Source: a virus. From it: 35,945 bases of DNA. The notes beneath the pieces are model-generated. The model saw only the letters and a list, made by a program, of their open reading frames with translations, was not told where the DNA came from and did no database searches. This document shows, piece after piece, positions 29,668 to 35,945 of the stretch. Position 1 is the stretch's first letter, and every line of letters starts with the position of its first letter. The stretch is taken from positions 1-35,945 of IMG/VR virus record IMGVR_UViG_3300047494_000056, one strand, 5' to 3'. Made by a program: the position numbers and the translations under genes.

Positions 29668-32274
29668 TTGGAAGACCTGAAGAACCTCATCCGCAGGGAG
29701 ATCGCGCTCTATCTCACGGGCCGGGCGACGACCCGGATTGGACTCGTCGACAGCTACGATCCGAACACTCATGCCGCCAAGGTGCGGTTTCAGCCGGAGA
29801 ACACCCTCTCGGGATGGATACCGATCGGCGCAGCGGCGACCGGGAACAACTTCGGCGTCCACTTCGCACCGAACATCGAAGACCAGGTGATGGTCCACTT
29901 CCTCGAGGGAGAACACGAGGCCGGCGTTATCGGCATGCGGCTTTATTCCGATCAAGATCGCCCGCTTCCCGTTCCGGCCGGCGAAATGTGGATCGTCCAC
30001 AAGACAGGCTCTGGCCTGACGCTGAAGGGCGACGGCAGCACCAACATCACCGCTCACGGGCTCATGCAGACCACGGTTGGCGACGGGGCCACTTCGGACA
30101 TCACCGGAGACGTCACCACAACGATCAGCGGCTCCAACGCCACGACCGCCGCGTCTCACACCGTCACCGGCGACCTCACGGTCTCCGCCGACAACGCGAT
30201 CAGTTTATCCGCGCCATCCACGGCGATTGACGGTTCCGCCAGCGTTTCCGATGGTCTCGCGGTCACTGGATCATTGACGGTGGACGGCCAGGAAGTCGCG
30301 ACAGCCGACGCCGCCTCTTCGGCAGCAGCGGCCGCCGCCGTCGCACAATCGACGGCGAGCGCCGCTGCTGTGGCCGCCACCGCTGCCCAGACTGCCGCGG
30401 CGGCGGCTCAATCGACGGCTGATGCCGCCGTCGCCACGGGCGCCGAGAACACCGCCAGCGCGGTCACGATCAATGCGACGCTTAGCACGACGATATCTTC
30501 GCTCGACGATCTTACCGCCACCTACGGAAGCACGGCTTCGGCGGCGGCGTCCGCATCGGCCGCGCTGACCTTCGCAAACATCGCCTCTAGCGTTGGAAAC
30601 GTCTCCCTCGTCATCAATCCGGTCTTCGAGGTCTGGCCGGTGGGCGAGACCTCCCCGACGGGCTGGGAAACCTGGATCAGCGGTGGCGCCGCGCCGACTC
30701 AGGGCGCGGGGATTTATTCGCCGTATTCCGCCGTCGTCGCGGGCCCCGCCGGCGTCGCCAGTGGGATCGCCGCAAAGCCTGTTGACGGAAACACCGCGCT
30801 TGCCCCCGGTCAGCTCTCTCAAAACGCATGGGTCGTTCTCGAGGCCGACATCATGCTGGGGTTGGGCAGCCTCACCGGCGCGGGCCTTCAACTCAACGTC
30901 TTCGACGCCTCTTACAGCAGCCTCGGCGCAGTTTCGGTCGACTTCACCGCCGATCAGGACGTGGCGGGAAACGTCAACGGGGCAGGGACTGTCGGACAGG
31001 CCTATCACTTCAGGAAATTGGTTCAGATCACCTTCGCCGGAGCGTCGCAGGGCGAGCTCTATGCGATCGCTCACGGGCCAGGGTTCGGCCACTCAACGGC
31101 CTCTGCAAACAGTGTCGCCTTCGACCGCGCTTCGGTTCGGTTCGCGTCCGGCGCCGAAATCACGGCGCAGCAGGCGAGCGCTAGCGTCGCCACCGCCTTG
31201 GCTTCGATCGCCAGTGAGAGCACGACAAGGGCGGCGGCCGACTTCGCCCTCGGCGAGAGCATCAGCACCGTCTCGACCAGCCTGGGAGACACCAACGCCT
31301 CGGTAGAGATCAATGCCACGGCCCTCTCGACCCTGTCCGGACAGGCCTACGGCTCGCTTAGCCTGACAGCAGATTCCGGCAACAACATCACCGGGTTGCG
31401 GATCCTCTCCGCATCGGGTCCGATCGATCTATCGGCTATCCAACTCGATGCCAACATCATCACCTTCAACGGTGTCCAGCCTCTCGTCTTCAATACAAGT
31501 ACCGGGGTTCTCAGCCTCAAAGACATTGTGCTCTCCAATCCATCAGGCTCGATCACCAACAATCTGAGCGCCGGCCTCTCCGTTCGAAACAACGGCACGA
31601 TCATGGTCGTCGAGGGCCTGGGCTTCGGCGCCAACAGCGACCTCACCTACTGGTACGGACCCTCCATGGCGGTGACCGCCTGCACCAAGGCCAATGGCCT
31701 GGAATGGAACGACGTGGACGGCAATATCTACACCAGCGCGACCCTGTCGGCCGGGACGCTGACGACCAAGGCGGCGACTTCCGACATCAGCGCGTCCGCC
31801 GTCGCGGAGACCGCCGTCTTCGGCTCAAACGGCGGTACGATCACGGTCGTCTTGAGCTATCTGTTCCACAACAGCGGAGGGGTGGCGTACGCCCCCACCA
31901 ACCTGTCGGGCTTCAATGCCGAAAAAGCCACCATTTCTCCGGCCCCAACGAACGACGGATCAGGGAACTGGTCGAACGGAACCAACAGTGAAGCGGCCAC
32001 CACCGTCGACCTGTACCGAAGCCTGAACGGCGCCGCCTACGTCAAAGTCTCGACGCTCTCGGTTAGCGGCTCATGGACCTGGAGCGGCACTCAGCCCGGC
32101 ATCGGCGGCGACCCAGGGTTCAGCAGTCATATCGACAATATCGGAGGGTCGATCACCTTCACCGACCCTGACCACCTCGCCGAGAACCGGCAATACAAAG
32201 GCGTCCTGAACACACGCAGCGCCCATTTCACCGACGCGGTTGCGCAAACCATCACCGTGATCTGCACGGAGTAG
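29668..32274 (+). CDS. gpV-type baseplate spike fused to fibre-like and receptor-type domains (868 aa)
   Basis: I chose TTG 29668 (MEDLKNLIRREIALYL), 2 bp after the hub gene; earlier in-frame codons lie inside that gene. Residues about 20-95 are an OB-fold like gpV (RIGLVDSYDPNTHAAKVRF); 105-205 continue as spike strands with repeated VTG/TIS/LTVDG turns. An Ala-rich coiled-coil-like stretch follows at 207-310. Then comes a beta region starting LVINPVFEVWPVGE (about 313), recalling carbohydrate-binding modules of host-specificity proteins, and long C-terminal strands. Classic gpV proteins are about 200 residues, so roughly 650 residues are extra. It likely punctures the outer membrane and may also bind a receptor. 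Confidence 0.8.
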   Translation: MEDLKNLIRREIALYLTGRATTRIGLVDSYDPNTHAAKVRFQPENTLSGWIPIGAAATGNNFGVHFAPNIEDQVMVHFLEGEHEAGVIGMRLYSDQDRPLPVPAGEMWIVHKTGSGLTLKGDGSTNITAHGLMQTTVGDGATSDITGDVTTTISGSNATTAASHTVTGDLTVSADNAISLSAPSTAIDGSASVSDGLAVTGSLTVDGQEVATADAASSAAAAAAVAQSTASAAAVAATAAQTAAAAAQSTADAAVATGAENTASAVTINATLSTTISSLDDLTATYGSTASAAASASAALTFANIASSVGNVSLVINPVFEVWPVGETSPTGWETWISGGAAPTQGAGIYSPYSAVVAGPAGVASGIAAKPVDGNTALAPGQLSQNAWVVLEADIMLGLGSLTGAGLQLNVFDASYSSLGAVSVDFTADQDVAGNVNGAGTVGQAYHFRKLVQITFAGASQGELYAIAHGPGFGHSTASANSVAFDRASVRFASGAEITAQQASASVATALASIASESTTRAAADFALGESISTVSTSLGDTNASVEINATALSTLSGQAYGSLSLTADSGNNITGLRILSASGPIDLSAIQLDANIITFNGVQPLVFNTSTGVLSLKDIVLSNPSGSITNNLSAGLSVRNNGTIMVVEGLGFGANSDLTYWYGPSMAVTACTKANGLEWNDVDGNIYTSATLSAGTLTTKAATSDISASAVAETAVFGSNGGTITVVLSYLFHNSGGVAYAPTNLSGFNAEKATISPAPTNDGSGNWSNGTNSEAATTVDLYRSLNGAAYVKVSTLSVSGSWTWSGTQPGIGGDPGFSSHIDNIGGSITFTDPDHLAENRQYKGVLNTRSAHFTDAVAQTITVICTE

Positions 32275-32278
32275 TCGG

Positions 32279-32647
32279 ATGCCGGATATCGATCATCTCT
32301 GGGGCAACGATCTCAGCGTCAACGCCACGGGCGACCTTGCCACCGTCGATGGAACATCTCTCGGCGAACAGCGGGTGCTTCGGCGCCTTCTGACGAACCC
32401 GGGGGAGTATATCTGGCATCCGGAGTATGGCGCGGGCCTGCCGCAAAAGGTCGGGTCGCTCCTCGATATCCCGGCGCTGAAAGCCCTGATCACCGCCCAA
32501 ATGTTTCAGGAGGCGGCGGTGTCCCGCACTCCGCTTCCGGTCATCACCGTGAGCCAGACCGACATCTCCACGGCCTCGATCCAGATTTCTTACGTCGACG
32601 CGCAAACCGGCGAGCAGGCCAGCCTTTCCTTCGATTTGAACGGGTAG
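32279..32647 (+). CDS. Baseplate wedge protein, gpW / gp25-like
   Basis: The 122-residue product has the gp25 layout: TGDLATVDGTSLGEQRVLRR, then NPGEYIWHPEYGAGLPQKVG and a final beta region. The GEYIWHPEYG-type motif is characteristic of this lysozyme-related fold without lysozyme activity. It anchors the first sheath ring in the baseplate. It precedes gpJ as in P2 and Mu. Confidence 0.87.
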   Translation: MPDIDHLWGNDLSVNATGDLATVDGTSLGEQRVLRRLLTNPGEYIWHPEYGAGLPQKVGSLLDIPALKALITAQMFQEAAVSRTPLPVITVSQTDISTASIQISYVDAQTGEQASLSFDLNG

Positions 32648-32650
32648 GGC

Positions 32651-33775
32651 ATGAACCTCTCGACCAAGAACTTCGCCACGCTGGTTTCGGACTTCGCCGC
32701 GGCGGTCCAAGGCCGCGCCACGGCTCTTCTCGACTTCACCACGGGATCGATCCTAAGGGCTGTGAGCGAGGCGGTGGCGTCTCAGGCGTTATGGCTCCAA
32801 AGCGTGGCGCTGGCGGTCCTGTCCGTCACCCGGGCGGCCACGTCGGTTGGCCCCGACCTCGATAGCTTCGTCGGCGACTACGGTCTGACGCGTGACCCGG
32901 CGATCGGCGCCATCGGAACGGCCACCTTCGCTCGCTTCACCGCCGCATCATCCGCGCTCCTCCCGGTCGGAACGCAGGTCCAGACGTCGGACGGAACGCA
33001 AACCTTCGCCGTCACGGTCGACACGACAAACCCTAATTGGAGCGCCGGCCAGAACGGCTACGTCATCCCGGCTGGGACGGCGTCGATCACCGTGCCGATT
33101 CAGGCGATCACGGCGGGATCGGCGAGCAATGTCGTCGCGGGCTCGATCACCTTGATCCTCAGCGCCGTGCCTGGCGTCGATACCGTCACCAACGCCGCTC
33201 CACTGGAAAACGGAGAGGACGCGGAAAGCGACACGGCGCTTCGCATTCGCTTCCGCGCCTTCATCGCCAGCTTGGCCAGCGCCACCGAAACCGCCATCGT
33301 CACGGCGGTTCAGGGCGTTCAGACCGGCCTCACGGTCCAGGCGCTATCCAACGTCAACCGCGACGGAAGCGTCCACCTCGGTTACGTCACCGTCATCGTC
33401 GACGACGGGTCGGGCAACCCGCCGGGCTCGCTTCTGGCAGCCGCCGCCACCGCCATCGACGGCGTGATCGGCGAGGGTATTGCCTTCGGTGTCTTCGGGC
33501 CCTCCCTGGTTACCGCCAACGTGGCCGTCGTCCTGACGCTGGCGAGCGGCTACAGCCTGTCCGTCGTCGGGCCGCTCGTCCAGGCCTCGGTCAGCGCCTA
33601 CATGGCCTCGCTCGGTCTCGGCGCGGGCCTGTCCTACACCCGGCTCTATCAGGTGATCTATGACACCTCGCCCGGGATCACCGACGCGACCGGGCTCAGC
33701 GTCAATGCGGGCGCGGTGGACATCGCTGGCCTTCCCGGCGTGGTCATCCGGGCCGGCAGCGTGACAGTCACCTGA
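32651..33775 (+). CDS. Baseplate protein J-like
   Basis: The 374-residue product fits gpJ/gp6: helical start (DFTTGSILRAVSEAVASQAL), DLDSFVGDYGLTRDPAIGA, then the beta part LLPVGTQVQTSDGTQTFAVT and the NGEDAESDTALRIRFRAFIA segment typical of the family. The C-terminal half forms the wedge-linking domain. It begins 3 bp after gpW and overlaps gpI. Classic baseplate order supports it. Confidence 0.9.
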   Translation: MNLSTKNFATLVSDFAAAVQGRATALLDFTTGSILRAVSEAVASQALWLQSVALAVLSVTRAATSVGPDLDSFVGDYGLTRDPAIGAIGTATFARFTAASSALLPVGTQVQTSDGTQTFAVTVDTTNPNWSAGQNGYVIPAGTASITVPIQAITAGSASNVVAGSITLILSAVPGVDTVTNAAPLENGEDAESDTALRIRFRAFIASLASATETAIVTAVQGVQTGLTVQALSNVNRDGSVHLGYVTVIVDDGSGNPPGSLLAAAATAIDGVIGEGIAFGVFGPSLVTANVAVVLTLASGYSLSVVGPLVQASVSAYMASLGLGAGLSYTRLYQVIYDTSPGITDATGLSVNAGAVDIAGLPGVVIRAGSVTVT

Positions 33776-34389
33776 TGATCGGCGACGAAGGCGACTTCCT
33801 CTCACGGCTGCAATCGACAGTACCTGTCTCGTGGTTTTCAGGCTCGGCGAACAACGAACCGGCGGCGCTGACCGGCATCGCGAACCTCGACGCCTTCATC
33901 TACGGCCTGCTCGTCTATGTGAAGAAACAGACCCGGATCAAGACGGCCACAGACGGTTGGCTCGACCTCATCGCCTACGACTTCTTCGGGCTGACTGTGC
34001 AGCGCGCTCCAGGTCAGTCCGACGCCGGGTTTGTAGTGACCATCCTCGCCGCGATCTTCCGACAACGAAACACGCGCAACGCGATCATCTCCGTCCTGAC
34101 CGATCTGACCGGAAGCGCGCCCATCGTGTTCTCGCCCTGGCGCGATGGCTCCTACAACGACGGGCAGGCCTACTACGGGGTTTCGCTCTACGGCGACCCG
34201 ACGATGCCGTTTCAAACCTTCGTGATCGCCTATCGCGGCAGAGGTCTCACCGACGCGCAAATCTACGCAGCGATCGATAGCGTCCGGATGGCGGGGACGA
34301 AACTCTGGGTCCGCATCGTCGATCCCGCCGGGTACGCGCCAGACTTCATCTTAGACACCAGCACCCTTGGAGGGTCGGCTACGATATGA
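33775..34389 (+). CDS. Baseplate protein, gpI-like (tail wedge)
   Basis: The 204-residue product starts DEGDFLSRLQSTVPVSWF and contains YVKKQTRIKTATDGWLDLIAYDFFG and RQRNTRNAIISVLTDLTGSA, in line with P2 gpI/Mu gp48-type proteins that complete the wedge and attach fibres. The ATG overlaps the gpJ stop and its stop overlaps the fibre ATG. Position between gpJ and the fibre gene is as in P2-like phages. Confidence 0.75.
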   Translation: MIGDEGDFLSRLQSTVPVSWFSGSANNEPAALTGIANLDAFIYGLLVYVKKQTRIKTATDGWLDLIAYDFFGLTVQRAPGQSDAGFVVTILAAIFRQRNTRNAIISVLTDLTGSAPIVFSPWRDGSYNDGQAYYGVSLYGDPTMPFQTFVIAYRGRGLTDAQIYAAIDSVRMAGTKLWVRIVDPAGYAPDFILDTSTLGGSATI

Positions 34390-35807
34390 AATCGCTATTC
34401 GCCGCACTGCTGACTTTCTCCTCGCTCTGGGGCGCCGCATGCGCGCAAACCTCGCCGAACTTCAACCCCGGCCAGACCTTGACGGCGGCGCAGCTGAACG
34501 CCGCTATAGCCGGCAAGCAGGACGTTCTAGGGTCCGCGTTACCAAATGCGGCGGCGCGAGGCGCCATGGCATCGACGGACATCCTCGCGGTTGTCCCCGT
34601 CGGGACAGGCGTTCTCGAGCGGAGTTCCCTTGCCGACGTTCAGGCCTTTGTCCTGAGCGGCTTGGGGTCGATCAGCCTGAGCGGCGGTCTCACCGCGGCC
34701 AGCCAAAGCCTGGGCGGGAACGTCAACTGGTCGGGGAACGCCCTGACCGCTCCGAACCTGGTCACCTCGATCTTCGAAAACGCGACCGGGACGTGCACCA
34801 ACATCAATGGCTGTCCGCTCAATATGATCAACGTCAACTCCGATAGCGTAAACGCCTCGGCCAGCGGCGCGGCTCTGCTGATCAATCACCAGTTCGGCGG
34901 GGCGGCCATGGTGGGCAACCGCGCGGCGCTCGGGGTCACCTCCGTTCTGACCGCCAAGAGCGGCAACACCATCGGCCAGAGCTACGGCTCGATTTCCGCC
35001 TACAGTTCCATGCGCGCCAACGACGGGGGAACCGGAACGACAGCGGACCTGTCGCGGGGTCAGGTGCAGACGGTCAATTTTGTCGGCGAACTCCAACCGG
35101 CGGCGACCAATTTCTATCAGGTCTCAGCGGCGGAATTTGACGTGGAAATGCTCGCGGGCTCCAGCGCCTACGAGAAAATCGGCATGGCCATCGTGACCTT
35201 GCCGGTCGATGCCGTGGCGGGTTCGGTGATCGATACGGCCATCAGCATCGCCAACTCGCCGGGTGGGACGAATCCGAACTGGACCAACGCGATCCTCTTC
35301 GGCCGTCCTGACGGAGCGTGGCCCTTCAATGCCGGCTCCACCGCGATCACCTGTTGGTCGACTTGCGGGACGATGACGAGCTTTCTCGACATGCAGAACG
35401 CGACCTTCACCGGGTACTTCCTGCGCGATGCGAACTTCAGCGTCTCCGGCTCTGGTCAGATCACGTCCGCCGTGGCCAACGGTACGCCGCCCCTCGTGGT
35501 CAACTCCGCGACTCAAGTCGCCAACCTGAACGCGACCTACCTAGGGGGGCTCTCGTGGGCCTTTCCGGGGCCGATCGGCACGAACACGCCTCAGGTGATC
35601 GTCGGTACTACCGTCAGCGCGAAGGCCGAGGTGTACCCCGGCACGGGCGGGGCGACGCAAGCGACAGGCGGCCTGTTGGCGGGAACGGGCAATCCGGCGT
35701 CGGGAGTCGGCTCGAACGGCGACTTCTACTTCCGCACCGACTGCACCCATGGCTCGTCGAATTGTGTCTGGCACAAGGAAGCCGGCGCATGGGCTGATGT
35801 GAGCTAG
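34386..35807 (+). CDS. Probable tail fibre protein with N-terminal signal-peptide-like segment
   Basis: The 473-residue product begins MKSLFAALLTFSSLWGAACA then QTSPNF, which reads as a Sec signal peptide with an ACA cleavage site after residue 20. Next is a conserved-looking NPGQTLTAAQLNAAIAGKQD stretch, then long beta/Gly-rich repeats (GSISLSGGLTAASQSLGGNV) of a fibre shaft. The end has SNGDFYFRTDCTHGSSNCVWHK with a Cys pair. It follows gpI, where fibres are expected. Why a virion fibre would be exported is unclear; the segment may instead be an assembly anchor. ATG overlaps the previous stop. Confidence 0.7.
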   Translation: MKSLFAALLTFSSLWGAACAQTSPNFNPGQTLTAAQLNAAIAGKQDVLGSALPNAAARGAMASTDILAVVPVGTGVLERSSLADVQAFVLSGLGSISLSGGLTAASQSLGGNVNWSGNALTAPNLVTSIFENATGTCTNINGCPLNMINVNSDSVNASASGAALLINHQFGGAAMVGNRAALGVTSVLTAKSGNTIGQSYGSISAYSSMRANDGGTGTTADLSRGQVQTVNFVGELQPAATNFYQVSAAEFDVEMLAGSSAYEKIGMAIVTLPVDAVAGSVIDTAISIANSPGGTNPNWTNAILFGRPDGAWPFNAGSTAITCWSTCGTMTSFLDMQNATFTGYFLRDANFSVSGSGQITSAVANGTPPLVVNSATQVANLNATYLGGLSWAFPGPIGTNTPQVIVGTTVSAKAEVYPGTGGATQATGGLLAGTGNPASGVGSNGDFYFRTDCTHGSSNCVWHKEAGAWADVS

Positions 35808-35812
35808 CGCCA

Positions 35813-35945
35813 TGGATCGTGTCATCACCTATCCCATGGCCGGGGTGTCCGACGCGGACGTGCTCAACGGCCAAAAGAACGCCATGCTGGCCATCGGGGC
35901 CGCTCTACAGGCCATTCTCGGCTCCGGCCCCTGGTTCGATGGCCT
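35813..35945 (+). CDS. Start of a phage structural/tail protein (3' truncated)
   Basis: The ATG lies 5 bp after the fibre stop and the frame runs off the window with no stop. The 44 visible residues (MDRVITYPMAGVSDADVLN, AMLAIGAALQAILGSGPW) resemble the beginning of proteins found after fibre genes in alphaproteobacterial phages. Function not determined; a tail-fibre or baseplate accessory is likely from position. Confidence 0.6.

Noticed and set aside
1-35945. CRISPR arrays, insertion sequences, rRNA
   Set aside because: No spaced repeat arrays, transposase motifs or rRNA-like segments were found on reading; the 12-bp iterons have no spacers.

Overview
The window is about 36 kb of a GC-rich tailed-phage genome or prophage with a contractile tail (myovirus-like). 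Nearly all genes lie on the + strand, packed end to end with ATGA, GTGA or TAATG overlaps. A tail sheath, a tube, a P2/Mu-type baseplate set (gpV, gpW/gp25, gpJ, gpI) and a HK97-type head set are all present. An alphaproteobacterial host, possibly Caulobacterales, is suggested by three things: the composition, a phage gene whose DNA-binding domain closely resembles that of the cell-cycle regulator CtrA, and one promoter that fits the Caulobacter housekeeping sigma consensus as I remember it. No integrase, CI-like repressor or lysis gene is visible, so lifestyle cannot be decided.

Layout. (1) 1-11424, early/replication operon: small Cys-rich proteins, a DUF2303 (YfdQ) protein, a VRR-NUC nuclease, an 872-aa SNF2-ATPase/DNA-methyltransferase fusion, a Gp88-like Cys-rich protein with a winged helix, DnaB helicase, a PAPS-reductase-like PP-loop protein, a replisome-organiser-like protein carrying a four-copy 12-bp iteron array inside its gene, and the CtrA-like regulator. 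(2) 11425-11754, junction: an inverted repeat and a tRNA with anticodon CAU that looks derived from an initiator tRNA. (3) 11755-13639, packaging: terminase small and large subunits and a small ORF. (4) 13626-14171, a minus-strand island of two genes, including a ribbon-helix-helix-like protein, driven by its own promoter and decorated with repeated GATATC sites. (5) 14172-22250, head: portal, a repeat-built structural protein, protease-scaffold, major capsid, connectors. (6) 22257-35945, tail: sheath, tube, frameshifted tail assembly chaperone pair, a second minus-strand single-gene insertion encoding a membrane protein, tape measure, gpU/X/D-like hub genes, a large fused spike, baseplate gpW/J/I, and a fibre beginning with a signal peptide. 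The last gene runs off the end.

How it works together. The early operon supplies helicase, loader-like protein and nuclease for DNA replication, and DNA/RNA modification-type enzymes of unknown target. The CtrA-like protein sits at the end of the early operon, where a switch to late genes would be expected. The late region then builds head and tail in the usual order. The least explained parts are the GATATC-marked minus-strand island, the intragenic origin candidate, the CtrA mimic, the converted initiator tRNA and the enzyme cluster (SNF2-MTase, Gp88-like, PAPS-reductase-like). All functional calls come from reading motifs by eye and recalling families; no database search was run.
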